Below are positions 26,559 through 35,939 of a stretch of 64,000 nucleotides of DNA, piece after piece. The position numbers and the translations under genes are program-made. The DNA lies in contig NZ_NEVQ01000023.1 of NCBI RefSeq assembly GCF_002261185.1, forward strand, positions 142,116 through 206,115. Reading direction: 5' to 3'. Below the pieces are notes generated by a model. That model was not told the origin of the DNA, searched no databases, and worked only from the letters and a program-made list of their open reading frames with translations. This stretch comes from Bordetella genomosp. 4 (GTDB lineage Bacteria > Pseudomonadota > Gammaproteobacteria > Burkholderiales > Burkholderiaceae_B). Position 1 is the first letter of the stretch, and each line of letters opens with the position of its first letter.

Positions 26559-28001
26559 ATGACCACACCTGCGACGCCCTCTGCCGATACCGCCCCGGAG
26601 CCCCCCCGCTCCAAGCGCGATTTGCTGATGGCGATGATGGGCGTGTCGGCTACCGTCGTGTTGGCCGCCTTTGATTCCACCATTGTCAGCACGACGCTGC
26701 CCCGCGTCGCACAAGCCCTCAATGGCATGGCGCTGTACGCCTGGGTTGGAACCGGCTATCTGCTTGCCACCGCGGCGTCCATTTTGATTTTTGGACGCCT
26801 GGGCGATTTATTCGGGCGCAAGCCCTTGATGCTGCTGTCTGTGGCGATCATTGCGCTGGGCTCGATCTCCTGTGGCCTGGCCCAATCCATGCCGCAACTG
26901 ATTGCGTTCCGTACGTTGCAAGGCATAGGCGGCGGCATGATGATCGCCACGGCTTTTGCCGCGCCAGCGGACTTGTTCCCCGACGCCAAGGAGCGCGTGC
27001 GTTGGCTGGCTTTGGTGTCGGCGGCCTTTGCCATGGCCAGCGGCATCGGCCCGCTGCTAGGCGGCGCTGCCACACAGGCGTTGGGCTGGCGTGCTGCGTT
27101 CTTCATATCCCCGATCGCTGCAGTCGTCGCCCTGTTCCTGCTGGCGCGCTATTTTCCGCGTATCCGGCCGCTTGCGACGCAGGCAAGCAGCCGGCGCATC
27201 GATTGGGTGGGCAGTCTCCTGCTTGTCATCGCCGTCAGTGCGCCCTTGGCCGCCATGGAACTGGCCTTCGCGCCCGGCGAGCATGCCCATCCCATGCTCG
27301 CACTGGCTTTGGCCTTGGCAGGTGTGGCCGCAATCGCCCTGTTGATTCCCTACGAACGGCGCGTGTCCTCGCCGATTTTTCCGTTGCGCGTCATTGCCCA
27401 GCCCGAGCCGCAATTGCTGAACGTCGCCGGCCTCGCTGTCGGTGCCGTGATGTTCATTCTGATCTTTTACAGCCCCCTGCTGCTGCAAACGGAAATGGGC
27501 TACACACCGAGCGAGGCCGGCCTGTTATTGACGCCGCTGGTGGCAGCCATTCCGATAGGCAGCATCATCAATGGACAGCTCTTTCCCAAACAGAGCGAGC
27601 CACAGCGCCTGATGGTATTTGGGGGCTGTCTGTTGGCGGTAGGCTCGCTCATGGTGCTGGCATTCGGCAAAGACACCTCGACGATCTGGATCCTGGCGGC
27701 GTTTTTCGTCAATGGCTGCGCCTTGGGCTTTTTGCTGCCCAACCTGACGCTGTTCATGCAGATGCTCAGCGAGCGCCGCGACGTCGGTATTGCCTCGGCA
27801 CTGGTACAGACCACTCGCGCCATCGGCAGCGCCGCAGGGACTGCCCTGGTCGGTATTGCCATTGCCCGCAGCTCGGTCCTGCAAGGTGTGCGTATCGGCC
27901 TCGTCATCTGCGTCGTCCTGGCCTTGGTCTGCGCCTATCTGACGCATCGCGTCAAAATGAAAAACGTCCTCACCCGCGCCGCTCAACGGCGCAAAGCCTA
28001 A
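26559..28001 (+). CDS. Major facilitator drug exporter of the 14-spanner DHA2 type
   Basis: A 480-aa protein with about 14 membrane spans. Family motifs: DSTIVSTTLPRVAQAL in TM1 (motif D1 of EmrB/QacA), GRLGDLFGRKPLML between TM2 and TM3, and GPLLGGAATQALGWRAAFFI (motif C, antiporter). It is probably a proton-driven exporter of drugs or metabolites. No EmrA-type adaptor is adjacent. It is followed 15 bases later by another transporter, likely in one transcript. Confidence 0.88.
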   Translation: MTTPATPSADTAPEPPRSKRDLLMAMMGVSATVVLAAFDSTIVSTTLPRVAQALNGMALYAWVGTGYLLATAASILIFGRLGDLFGRKPLMLLSVAIIALGSISCGLAQSMPQLIAFRTLQGIGGGMMIATAFAAPADLFPDAKERVRWLALVSAAFAMASGIGPLLGGAATQALGWRAAFFISPIAAVVALFLLARYFPRIRPLATQASSRRIDWVGSLLLVIAVSAPLAAMELAFAPGEHAHPMLALALALAGVAAIALLIPYERRVSSPIFPLRVIAQPEPQLLNVAGLAVGAVMFILIFYSPLLLQTEMGYTPSEAGLLLTPLVAAIPIGSIINGQLFPKQSEPQRLMVFGGCLLAVGSLMVLAFGKDTSTIWILAAFFVNGCALGFLLPNLTLFMQMLSERRDVGIASALVQTTRAIGSAAGTALVGIAIARSSVLQGVRIGLVICVVLALVCAYLTHRVKMKNVLTRAAQRRKA

Positions 28002-28016
28002 CGGGAAATTTGCGTC

Positions 28017-28895
28017 ATGCGCCGTCGCGACTTGCTGGACCTGCTGCTGCTGGCGGCAGTGTGGGGCGGATCATTCCTGTTCATGCGTATCGCCGTACCG
28101 GAGTTCGGCCCCGGCCCTCTCATGGAACTGCGCGTCGGTCTGGCGGCGCTGACACTGCTGCCGCTGGCCGCATTGCGCGGCAAACTCCCGCTGATTGCGC
28201 AACGCTGGAAAGCCATTCTGGTCGTGGGTGCGTTGAATTCCGCCATACCGTTCCTCTTGTATGCCTATGCCGCTCAATCGCTTGGTGCCGGATTCATGTC
28301 GGTTGCCAATGCGGTCACACCAGTCTGGGGCGCGGTCATCGGCTGGCTATGGCTCAAAGACCGGCTAGCCTGGAGTCGGGCGTTCGGCTTGGCCGTGGCG
28401 GTCTTGGGAATTGTTGTACTGGTCTGGGACAAGCTGAATTTCGGCGCTGGCGGCGACGGGCCCGCGGTACTGGCCGCCGTTTCCGCCCCGCTGTTCTATG
28501 GCATCGCCGCCAACTGGACCAAACGATTTCTCAGTGACGTCGACGCGTTGTCCAGCGCAACCGGCAGCATGATCGGGGCGTCGCTCATCCTGGCCCCGCT
28601 GGCCATCGCCACCTGGCCGGCCGCGCCCATCTCTTGGCAAGCATGGTCTGCCACCGTTGCACTCGCGATTCTCTGCACCGGATTCGCCTACATCATGTTC
28701 TTTCGCCTGATCGCCAGCGTCGGTCCGACGGGTGCGGTCAGTGTCACCTTTCTGGTGCCGGTCTTCGGCGTCCTGTGGGGCGTCTGGTTTTTGGACGAGA
28801 TGCTGACCGCGCGTATCTTGATTGGCGCAGCCATCATTCTGATCGGAACAGCGCTCTCGCTGGGATTGATGCGCTGGCCAGTACGACGCGACTGA
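28017..28895 (+). CDS. EamA (drug/metabolite transporter) family permease
   Basis: A 292-aa protein with ten predicted membrane spans in two EamA halves (around 6-135 and 150-285). Typical elements are LLAAVWGGSFLFMRIAVPEFGP at the start and VTPVWGAVIGWLWLKDRL and LVPVFGVLWGVWFLDEML closing each half. These are usually exporters of amino acids or other metabolites; the substrate cannot be inferred. Fifteen bases separate it from the DHA2 exporter. Confidence 0.87.
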   Translation: MRRRDLLDLLLLAAVWGGSFLFMRIAVPEFGPGPLMELRVGLAALTLLPLAALRGKLPLIAQRWKAILVVGALNSAIPFLLYAYAAQSLGAGFMSVANAVTPVWGAVIGWLWLKDRLAWSRAFGLAVAVLGIVVLVWDKLNFGAGGDGPAVLAAVSAPLFYGIAANWTKRFLSDVDALSSATGSMIGASLILAPLAIATWPAAPISWQAWSATVALAILCTGFAYIMFFRLIASVGPTGAVSVTFLVPVFGVLWGVWFLDEMLTARILIGAAIILIGTALSLGLMRWPVRRD

Positions 28896-29143
28896 TCCGA
28901 AGGGATCGCGCGATTTGCCTAAGGCAGCGCATCACGCGGTCAGCGCCGGACCTGAAACGAAGCACGCCCATACCTCGCGCGCCTATGTCAATGTGAAACA
29001 AACGCGAAAAATATTGTCGATTCCCGGCGTATTACACAAAGATTGCTAGCATTTGACGGCTCTGTCGCAGACGGTGTGTACTGCGCGCGTTGTTCCGTCT
29101 CGCCAGAGTCCAATCGTGGCCATCACAGAACAACGACAGCCCT

Positions 29144-30334
29144 ATGGACGTCAAATCACTAGAACGATCAGGCGAAGTTGCCGCTCTGCGTAATAACGGC
29201 GAACTTTTGCTCATTGGGCCCTGGTACGTATTCGAGGGAATATCCAGGTCGCTGGTCATCAACGAGCCCACGCGCCTGCGTGCGGTGCTGTATCCCCACC
29301 TGCGCAATGACGCGTCGCTGGCCAAACTGTCGGCACTGTATCGGCGGTTGATCTGCTCCGGCTCGGTACCTGGACATTATTCTGCCCAGCAGACCACCGA
29401 GCAAATGATGGCGCTGATGCAGGCCGGCCAGATCTCCGCAGTCGCCTTGCCAGACTCTGCCAGCTACGACGTCAACGGCAGCGTGCAGCCTGCGCAACTG
29501 TCGGCCACGCTTTCCGGTCCGGTTTCTCAATGGCCCCTCGCCGATCGGTTCGGCTACGTCCTCAATCAAAGTCTGGAGTACATGCCTGCTGCACTCCAAA
29601 CAGAACTGGCTGGCCAACTCAGCGGCACGAATCTGGCCATCATTGTCGGCGGTCTCGTGATCTGGGCGGGCTCACATGCCGTCGGCGTAGGATTTGTCGC
29701 AGATGCGGCGCTGATTGCCATCGGCTTTGCTTTCGCAGGCTGGTCGATTTTCAGCGGCATCAAGAATCTGGCGCGATTTTTCAATTTGACCATCGACGCA
29801 TCCAGCCAAAACGATCTGAACGAAGCGGCCAAGCAATTCGCGCAAGGCGTCATGGCGATGGGTGTGGGCGCAGTCATCGCCATGCTGACTCGAGGAGCCG
29901 GCCGTCTCGCGCCACGGCGAGCCAGCCGCGCTATGCCTAGACCCGGCACTGAAACCCCGCAAACCGCGCGCCAAGCCGGAGCGCGGCCGGCAGAACCGGT
30001 CCCTGCAACCCGAGACTCCCTACCCTGGGGTTCATGGAACGGCTATCCCAAAGTCACGCAAGGAGGGCGAACCTACGCACAAATCGGCGACCGTCTTTAT
30101 TCCCAGCACGCGGTGGACCGCATGCTGCCTTCCGGATTGGGCGCTCCGGCAGGCACGGTGGGCGCAGGCCGCAACATCCCTCCCAATATCGTCGAGCACG
30201 TCATCCGCACGGGAGACCCCACCACATCGATCGTCAACGGCGTTACCCGCACCACATACTGGAGTGGTAATGTTGGGGCCGTCACCGAAAATGGCGGCAA
30301 TATCGTCGTCACCATTCTTCGCCGAGGAGGATAA
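29144..30334 (+). CDS. Probable polymorphic toxin / secreted effector with RNase-like C-terminus
   Basis: A 396-aa protein of three parts. Residues 1-155 form an N-terminal domain of unknown function. Residues 160-250 form a strongly hydrophobic, Gly/Ala-rich region with two or three membrane-spanning helices, as in T6SS and contact-dependent effectors. After a Pro/Arg/Ala-rich linker (252-292), residues 295-396 are a small alpha/beta domain with LYSQHAVDRMLPSGLG, IPPNIVEHVIRTGDP and a final strand INIVVTILRR-like end. That pattern (H322, R326, terminal beta hairpin) resembles BECR-fold ribonuclease toxins. The stop shares one base with a small acidic gene, the expected immunity partner. No PAAR, VgrG or signal peptide is seen, so the delivery route is unknown. 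Start at 29144 is the first ATG; the ribosome site is weak. Confidence 0.6.
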   Translation: MDVKSLERSGEVAALRNNGELLLIGPWYVFEGISRSLVINEPTRLRAVLYPHLRNDASLAKLSALYRRLICSGSVPGHYSAQQTTEQMMALMQAGQISAVALPDSASYDVNGSVQPAQLSATLSGPVSQWPLADRFGYVLNQSLEYMPAALQTELAGQLSGTNLAIIVGGLVIWAGSHAVGVGFVADAALIAIGFAFAGWSIFSGIKNLARFFNLTIDASSQNDLNEAAKQFAQGVMAMGVGAVIAMLTRGAGRLAPRRASRAMPRPGTETPQTARQAGARPAEPVPATRDSLPWGSWNGYPKVTQGGRTYAQIGDRLYSQHAVDRMLPSGLGAPAGTVGAGRNIPPNIVEHVIRTGDPTTSIVNGVTRTTYWSGNVGAVTENGGNIVVTILRRGG

Positions 30335-30615
30335 TGAATACTTGGCTATACCCAGAGGCAGTCCAGCGCGTAGAACAAGCTTGCGCTTCGTTCTTATCGC
30401 AAGATGCCACTATTGAACAAGTGCAGGCGGCGCTACGCCAGTCCGAACAGGAAATCGTGGCGCTCGATGAAAAGTGGCTGCGATCGCTGCTGTTTGACGC
30501 TGAAAACAAGCTCGAGGAGATCTTGTACACCGTCTCTGACGACCAGCAGGCTCAGGCTGCAAACGAAGTCGTTCGGCACATATTGCGCAGCATTCAGGCG
30601 CCGCGTTCCGTCTGA
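30334..30615 (+). CDS. Probable cognate immunity protein
   Basis: A 93-aa acidic, all-helical protein with no recognised domain. It starts in the TAATG overlap with the toxin stop and has a GAGGAGG ribosome site inside the toxin's 3' end, the coupling expected for an effector-immunity pair. The composition (many Glu/Asp/Gln; segments ATIEQVQAALRQSEQEIVAL and LFDAENKLEEILYTV) suits a cytoplasmic protein that binds a basic nuclease domain. The immunity role is inferred from position and size only. It ends five bases before the convergent clsB end. Confidence 0.55.
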   Translation: MNTWLYPEAVQRVEQACASFLSQDATIEQVQAALRQSEQEIVALDEKWLRSLLFDAENKLEEILYTVSDDQQAQAANEVVRHILRSIQAPRSV

Positions 30616-30620
30616 GGCGA

Positions 30621-31832
30621 TCAGTATTCCCCGGAACGCCCTGTCAGGGCCACGCCGATACGCAGCATCGTATAGGACAAGGCATCGACACACCGCTTCC
30701 ACCAGCCGCGCCGGTGATAGTCCAGGGGGCGAACCAATCGCCCGCCTTGTGCGATCGCCGTTTCCAGACGTTGTTGCAGGTCGCGGGCCAATGCCAGATC
30801 GTCGACCACGACATTCGCCTCGCGTGCCAGCAATAAGCTGAACGGATCGAGATTCGACGAGCCGACTATCGCCATGTCGTCAATGACCGCGACCTTGGCA
30901 TGCAGATAACTGGGCATATACTCGTAGATTTCTATGCCCCCTCGCAATAGCTGATCGTACAGCGATCGCGTCGCGTAATACTGCATGTGGTATTCGATCT
31001 TGCCTTGCAGCAGCAAACGCACCTTGACGCCACGTGCGGCCGCACGCAACAACGCTTTGCGGAACTGGCGGCCGGGAAAAAAATACGCATTGCCGATCAG
31101 AATATCTCGCTGGGCATGTTGAATACCGTACAAATACGCCCGTTCAAACGTCTGCCGATAACGCAGGTTGTCACGCAACACGAGTGCGGCACGCTGATGG
31201 CCCGCCAATGCCGCAGAGGGCCACGAGGGCAAGCCGAGCTTGATACGGGGCCACTCACGCGGATAGCGGCGCAGCCTGGCCCAGTTCATCCGTACCCATA
31301 GCAAGTCCTGCGCATGCACGGCATACGCCACCAGGGGGCCTCGTACTTGTACCGCAAAATCAAACCGCGGAGCATTGATACCGTCGTCAGGATCGAGATC
31401 GTCGTAGTCATCCACGACGTTGATGCCGCCAATGAAAGCAACTTCTCCATCCACCACTGTCAGTTTGCGATGCAAGCGGCGCAGCCGGCTGCGTGACGGT
31501 ACCAGTCGTCCATACCAGGGCGGTTCAGGTCGATAAATGCGGCATTGCCCGCCTGCCTCCACAACGCGATCACGTATGGCCTGCGCAGTATTGGCGCTGC
31601 CAAACCCGTCCAGCACCACTCGCACTTTCACCCCGCGACGCGCCGCTTGCTCCAGGCTATGCAGGACCTGCTTGCCAGTGCGGTCAGGCAGAAAGATGTA
31701 CGTTTCCAGATGCACACTGACGCGCGCCGCATCAATCGCCCGGCACAGCGCCGGGAAAAAATCGGCGCCATTTTGCAGCAGGTCGACGGCGTTGTGATTG
31801 GTCCAGTCCAGCCTGACGATATCGGCCTTCAC
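30621..31832 (-). CDS. clsB: Phospholipase-D-type cardiolipin synthase (ClsB/YbhO)
   Basis: A 403-aa phospholipase D superfamily protein with two HKD motifs: HRKLTVVDGEVAFIGG (about 120) and HAKVAVIDDMAIVGSSNLDPFS (about 310). It lacks the N-terminal membrane spans of ClsA, as ClsB does. It would join phospholipid and phosphatidylglycerol or glycerol head groups to form cardiolipin or PG. The GTG start at 31832 is chosen because it overlaps the upstream stop by 4 bases (GTGA). The pairing with an EEP-family gene mirrors E. coli ybhP-ybhO; the third partner ybhN is absent here. Confidence 0.85.
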   Translation of the reverse strand: MKADIVRLDWTNHNAVDLLQNGADFFPALCRAIDAARVSVHLETYIFLPDRTGKQVLHSLEQAARRGVKVRVVLDGFGSANTAQAIRDRVVEAGGQCRIYRPEPPWYGRLVPSRSRLRRLHRKLTVVDGEVAFIGGINVVDDYDDLDPDDGINAPRFDFAVQVRGPLVAYAVHAQDLLWVRMNWARLRRYPREWPRIKLGLPSWPSAALAGHQRAALVLRDNLRYRQTFERAYLYGIQHAQRDILIGNAYFFPGRQFRKALLRAAARGVKVRLLLQGKIEYHMQYYATRSLYDQLLRGGIEIYEYMPSYLHAKVAVIDDMAIVGSSNLDPFSLLLAREANVVVDDLALARDLQQRLETAIAQGGRLVRPLDYHRRGWWKRCVDALSYTMLRIGVALTGRSGEY

Positions 31833-32689
31833 GGCAGCTCGAGCTCCGCCAGCAACGGAGCATGATCCGACAAACGCGCCCACCCGCGGCCACGCAGAAC
31901 ACGCGCGCTGCGCACTGCGAATCCACGTTGATAAATGCGATCCAGCCTGAACCAGGGAAATACGGCCGGAAAGGTACGCGGCGGCGGCAGCGGACAATAT
32001 GCGCCGTCCATCCCCAACTGATTGCCGCGTTCTTGAACGGCCAGCGCGTTAGGTACTCCTCGCAGCGCATTGCTGAGCCGTCGCACTGAATCCCTCAGCC
32101 GAGGCAGTTCTCCGCCATGACTGCGGGGGGCGTTGGCAAAGACTTCGATCACGCCCAACTGCTGTACGAACAAGGGTGCCAGACGATCACCCCAATCGTT
32201 GAAATCCCCGGCGATCAGGATAGGGTCGCCTTCAGGCACCGATTGGGCAATACGCTCTGAGAGCGCCAGAATCTGCCGGCTGCGGCTGCCCGCAAACAAT
32301 CCGAGGTGCACGACAAAACAGTGCACGTTGCGATCCTCGATCTGCACCCGCGCATGCAGCAAGCCTCGCTGCTCCAGACGATGATCGGAGATATCCAGAT
32401 TCTCGTGGTCCAGAATTTCATAGCGCGATAACAGTGCATTGCCATGATCCGTGCGGTCACGAATGGCATTGCACCCATAGGCAACATTCAGGCGCAATGC
32501 CGCGGCCAGCGACTCGTGCTGCGCATGCGACATGGAACGCTGTTCGTTGCGGCCCTGCACTTCCTGCAGGAACACCAAATCAGGACGCAGCCCATACAAG
32601 CCGAGACGCAAGTCATTGAGCGACTCGTGACGCCCCAGGGACGAGCGTCCCTTGTGAATGTTGTAGCTGATAACGCGGATAAGCGACAT
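31829..32689 (-). CDS. Endonuclease/exonuclease/phosphatase family protein (YbhP-like)
   Basis: A 286-aa metal-dependent hydrolase. It begins IRVISYNIHKGRSSLGR, has FLQEVQGRNEQ (metal-binding Glu), HCFVVHLGLFAGSRSRQ, LIAGDFNDWGDRL (the GDFN catalytic Asp/Asn) and ends with LSDHAPLLAELELP (SDH motif). All catalytic residues of the family are intact. Its place directly upstream of a ClsB-type gene suggests a role linked to phospholipid metabolism rather than DNA repair. Substrate not established. Confidence 0.85.
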   Translation of the reverse strand: MSLIRVISYNIHKGRSSLGRHESLNDLRLGLYGLRPDLVFLQEVQGRNEQRSMSHAQHESLAAALRLNVAYGCNAIRDRTDHGNALLSRYEILDHENLDISDHRLEQRGLLHARVQIEDRNVHCFVVHLGLFAGSRSRQILALSERIAQSVPEGDPILIAGDFNDWGDRLAPLFVQQLGVIEVFANAPRSHGGELPRLRDSVRRLSNALRGVPNALAVQERGNQLGMDGAYCPLPPPRTFPAVFPWFRLDRIYQRGFAVRSARVLRGRGWARLSDHAPLLAELELP

Positions 32690-32719
32690 AAACCGAATGG
32701 CGCCTTTTATGCAACGGAC

Positions 32720-32741
32720 AAGGGCAGCCTAAGCTGCCCTT
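32720..32741 (-). terminator. Hairpin between aspS and the YbhP-like gene
   Basis: AAGGGCAGC-CTAA-GCTGCCCTT, a perfect 9-bp stem with a 4-base loop, 59 bases after the aspS stop (minus strand) and 31 bases before the next start. The minus-strand continuation is TGTCCGTTG, so there is no strong T-run beyond the two that end the arm. Likely a moderate terminator separating aspS from the ybhP-clsB operon. Confidence 0.6.
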
Positions 32742-32799
32742 ACCCTGGCTAGCGGGTGGGTAACACGGAACCCGCATCACCCTCTGCCCGCAGATTACT

Positions 32800-34587
32800 T
32801 CATTTCACTTCAACATTGCGCAGGCGAATGTGCAACTCGCGCAATTGCTTCTCGTCAACCTCCGACGGCGCCTGCGTCAGCAGGCACTGCGCGCGCTGGG
32901 TCTTGGGGAAAGCGATAACATCGCGAATCGACTCGGCGCCGGTCATCATCGTCACGATACGGTCCAGGCCGAACGCGATCCCGCCGTGCGGAGGCGCACC
33001 ATATTGCAGCGCATCCAACAAGAAGCCGAATTTTTCGCGGGCCTCTTCGGCACCGATCTTCAGCGCACGGAAGACCTTGCTCTGGACTTCTTCGCGGTGG
33101 ATACGGACCGAACCGCCGCCGATTTCCCAACCGTTGAGCACCATGTCATAGGCCTTGGCGAATGCCTTGCTGGGATCCGATTCCAGGAAGTCTTCGTGGC
33201 CGTCCTTGGGGCTGGTGAACGGATGGTGTGCCGCAGTGTAGCGGCCGTCTTCCTCGTCGTATTCGAACATCGGGAAGTCGACCACCCACAGGGGTTTCCA
33301 GCCGCTGGACGCGAGGTTGTGCTTTTTGCCGAAATCGCTGTGGCCGATCTTGACGCGCAAGGCGCCGATCGCATCGTTGACCACCTTGGCACGATCAGCG
33401 CCAAAGAAAATGATATCGCCGTCTTGTGCGCCGGTGCGCTTGATCAGCTCGGCCAATGCGGCATCGTGCAGATTCTTGACGATGGGCGACTGCAGGCCGT
33501 CACGGCCCTTGGCGGTTTCGTTGACCTTGATATAGGCCAGACCCTTGGCGCCGTAAATCGCGACAAACTGCGTGTACGCGTCGATCTCGCTACGCGACAA
33601 CTCGCCGCCATTGGGCACGCGCAGGGCCACCACACGGCTGCCCGGCGTCGTCGCGGCGCTGGCGAACACCTTGAAGTCCACGTCGGCCATGATGTCGGCC
33701 ACATCGGTGAACTCGAGATTCACGCGCAGATCGGGCTTGTCCGAACCATAGCGCTGCATGGCTTCGGTCCAGCTCATGATGGGGAACGGCGCAGGCAGAT
33801 CGACGTCTTGCACGACCTTGAAGACATGGCGGATCATGTTTTCAAAGATCTCGCGAATTTCGACTTCGCTCAGGAACGAGGTTTCGCAATCGATCTGGGT
33901 GAATTCCGGCTGACGGTCTGCACGCAGGTCCTCGTCACGGAAGCATTTGGTGATCTGATAGTAGCGATCAAAGCCCGACACCATCAGCATCTGCTTGAAC
34001 AGCTGCGGCGACTGCGGCAAGGCAAAGAAGTGGCCGGCGTTCACGCGCGAAGGCACCAGATAGTCGCGCGCGCCTTCGGGCGTACTCTTGGTCAGCATCG
34101 GGGTTTCGATGTCGATGAAACCCAGCTGATCCAGGAACTTGCGCACCTCGATGGACACGCGGTAACGCAGCATCAGATTGCGCTGCATCTGCGGACGGCG
34201 CAGATCGAGCACGCGGTGCGTCAGGCGCGTGGTTTCAGAGAGGTTATCGTCTTCGAGCTGGAACGGCGGCGTGATCGACGCGTTCAAGATCTCGACCTCT
34301 TTACACAGCACTTCGACTTCGCCCGAGGCCAGATCGGGGTTCGCCGTGCCTTCGGGGCGCAGACGCACCAGACCGGTGACGCGGATGCAGAATTCGTTGC
34401 GCAGGCGTTCGGCGGTGGCAAAGGCGGCATTGTCCGGATCGAACACGATCTGGGCCAGCCCCACGCGGTCGCGCAGGTCGATGAAGATGACCCCACCGTG
34501 GTCACGGCGGCGGTTCACCCAGCCGTACAGGGTGACAGTCTGGCCGAGATGGTCACGGCAAACCTCGCCGGTGTAGCAGGTACGCAT
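32800..34587 (-). CDS. aspS: Aspartyl-tRNA synthetase
   Basis: A 595-aa class II synthetase of the long bacterial type. It has an N-terminal OB-fold anticodon-binding domain ([24 protein letters not shown]), motif 1 around [19 protein letters not shown], motif 2 [23 protein letters not shown], the bacterial GAD insertion domain, and motif 3 [15 protein letters not shown]. It charges tRNA-Asp. The gene is followed on its strand by a hairpin and preceded by a DUF502 gene 41 bases upstream. Confidence 0.98.
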   Translation of the reverse strand: MRTCYTGEVCRDHLGQTVTLYGWVNRRRDHGGVIFIDLRDRVGLAQIVFDPDNAAFATAERLRNEFCIRVTGLVRLRPEGTANPDLASGEVEVLCKEVEILNASITPPFQLEDDNLSETTRLTHRVLDLRRPQMQRNLMLRYRVSIEVRKFLDQLGFIDIETPMLTKSTPEGARDYLVPSRVNAGHFFALPQSPQLFKQMLMVSGFDRYYQITKCFRDEDLRADRQPEFTQIDCETSFLSEVEIREIFENMIRHVFKVVQDVDLPAPFPIMSWTEAMQRYGSDKPDLRVNLEFTDVADIMADVDFKVFASAATTPGSRVVALRVPNGGELSRSEIDAYTQFVAIYGAKGLAYIKVNETAKGRDGLQSPIVKNLHDAALAELIKRTGAQDGDIIFFGADRAKVVNDAIGALRVKIGHSDFGKKHNLASSGWKPLWVVDFPMFEYDEEDGRYTAAHHPFTSPKDGHEDFLESDPSKAFAKAYDMVLNGWEIGGGSVRIHREEVQSKVFRALKIGAEEAREKFGFLLDALQYGAPPHGGIAFGLDRIVTMMTGAESIRDVIAFPKTQRAQCLLTQAPSEVDEKQLRELHIRLRNVEVK

Positions 34588-34627
34588 TGCGGAATGACTC
34601 CTAGGTGCTGTGTGTCAGCGTAAAAAA

Positions 34628-35275
34628 TTACAAATCAACGGCCGGAGCCGCCGGAATGGGGGCGGCTGCCGCGACCGGCTGGGCCGGCGGCGCCACCACG
34701 CCCATGGATACGATGTATTTCAGGGCCGCGTCCACGCTCATTTGCAGGTCAATGACATGGTCGCGGGGCATCATTAGAAAGAACCCCGACGTGGGATTCG
34801 GCGTCGTCGGAACATAGACACTGACGTGCTCGCCTGGCAGATGATTCGCCACCTCGCCACCAGGCACGCCCGTCAGGAACGCGATTGTCCAGGACCCCGC
34901 TCGCGGATACTGCACCAACACGGCCTGGCGAAACGCCTGGCCATTGGGCGCCAGCACCGTGTCGCTGACCTGCTTGACTGAATTGTAGATGGAACGCACG
35001 AGCGGGATGCGGCCCAACAGCGCTTCCCACTGTTCGAGCAGCGTGCGCCCCAGCAGATTGGCGGCGAATATCCCGGTCAGCAGCACCACCACAATGACCA
35101 GCGCAAACCGAAAACCGGGAATGTCAATACCGAACAGGGACTCCGACGACAAGAAGCTGGGCACGAAACCCTCGAGAGTCGCCACCAACAAACCCAGCAC
35201 CCAGACGGTAATCGCCAGAGGCACCCAGATCAGCAACCCAGTGATGAAATACTTCTTGATGACGCGCATGCCCAT
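34628..35275 (-). CDS. DUF502 family membrane protein
   Basis: A 215-aa protein with two N-terminal membrane spans (YFITGLLIWVPLAITVWVLGLL and FALVIVVVLLTGIFAANLLG) followed by a soluble domain containing GRIPLVRSIYNSVKQVSDTVL and VSVYVPTTPNPTSGFFLMMP, the DUF502 hallmarks. Function unknown; the family is widely found beside aspS in proteobacteria. It ends in an Ala/Pro-rich tail. Upstream by 14 bases is the FmdB gene, so FmdB-DUF502-aspS form a probable operon. Confidence 0.9.
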   Translation of the reverse strand: MGMRVIKKYFITGLLIWVPLAITVWVLGLLVATLEGFVPSFLSSESLFGIDIPGFRFALVIVVVLLTGIFAANLLGRTLLEQWEALLGRIPLVRSIYNSVKQVSDTVLAPNGQAFRQAVLVQYPRAGSWTIAFLTGVPGGEVANHLPGEHVSVYVPTTPNPTSGFFLMMPRDHVIDLQMSVDAALKYIVSMGVVAPPAQPVAAAAPIPAAPAVDL

Positions 35276-35289
35276 CTGCCCCAGAGCGA

Positions 35290-35616
35290 TCAGGAAGCTG
35301 CCGCAGATGCAGGGGGGGATGCGGCAGCGGCGGGCGCGGGGCTCGCGTCGCTCTTGGCAGGCGCAGCCGCCGTGGCCGTGCTGCCGGCGCCGGATGTACC
35401 GCTATCGGACTTGGCGGTGCCGCCGCTGGTGCCATTGTTACGGAAATCGGTTACGTACCAGCCCGAACCTTTGAGCTGAAAACCGGCCGCAGTCACCTGC
35501 TTGGCGTACGTAGACTGACCGCATTCGGGGCAAACCGACAGCGGCGCATCAGACATTTTCTGCAGGACGTCCTGGGCATGGCCGCAGGCGCTGCATTTGT
35601 AGGCATAGATAGGCAT
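35290..35616 (-). CDS. FmdB-type zinc ribbon protein
   Basis: A 108-aa protein. Residues 1-45 form the FmdB/CxxC zinc ribbon, starting PIYAYKCSACGHAQDVLQKMSD with a second CPECGQ pair; the rest is a low-complexity Gly/Ser/Thr then Ala/Pro tail. FmdB proteins are presumed regulatory or metal-binding, with no settled function. The ATG at 35616 was selected because the zinc ribbon family always begins MPxYxYxC. First gene of the probable FmdB-DUF502-aspS operon. Confidence 0.88.
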   Translation of the reverse strand: MPIYAYKCSACGHAQDVLQKMSDAPLSVCPECGQSTYAKQVTAAGFQLKGSGWYVTDFRNNGTSGGTAKSDSGTSGAGSTATAAAPAKSDASPAPAAAASPPASAAAS

Positions 35617-35813
35617 TGTTGGGATGTTCCAGGCACGCCGGCGCATCAAAAGCCGCCGTGTCGCCACCCGGGCAAGCAGGCGGCGGCCTGGCGGCGCCGG
35701 ATCCAATACGGGAAAGTATTGAATTTTAGCGGTTTTTGCCGACGAAGCAGTGCCCTGCGGCCAACAGGCACTCCCGGGGCGTACTTGCCAGCCACAAGAG
35801 CCATCTCATAGAA

Positions 35814-35828
35814 TGAAAATAATTCTCA
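35814..35828 (+). promoter_or_regulatory. Fur box upstream of fecI
   Basis: TGAAAATAATTCTCA matches 14 of 15 positions of the Fur 7-1-7 inverted repeat TGAGAATNATTCTCA. It lies 111 bases before the proposed fecI start, in a 323-base gap (35617-35939) between the divergent FmdB gene and fecI where I see no other gene. It predicts iron-dependent repression of the sigma factor operon. Confidence 0.75.
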
Positions 35829-35939
35829 TCCACTGAATTGAGTTTCCATTCTCGTACCGCCCGCTTGCCGTGCCTGATGAGCGCATGTGGTGCCGGGAGT
35901 CGTGACGGCAACTAACAGAACCCTGCTGGAACCAACGTC

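Noticed and set aside
27002..28537. A 511-codon frame overlapping the DHA2 and EamA transporter genes
   Set aside because: Its product is Arg/His-rich and lacks membrane spans; both transporters are clear in their own frames.
32830..34623. A 597-codon open frame antisense to aspS
   Set aside because: It mirrors aspS in a complementary frame; its protein is rich in His, Arg and Gln without any domain, while aspS is unmistakable.
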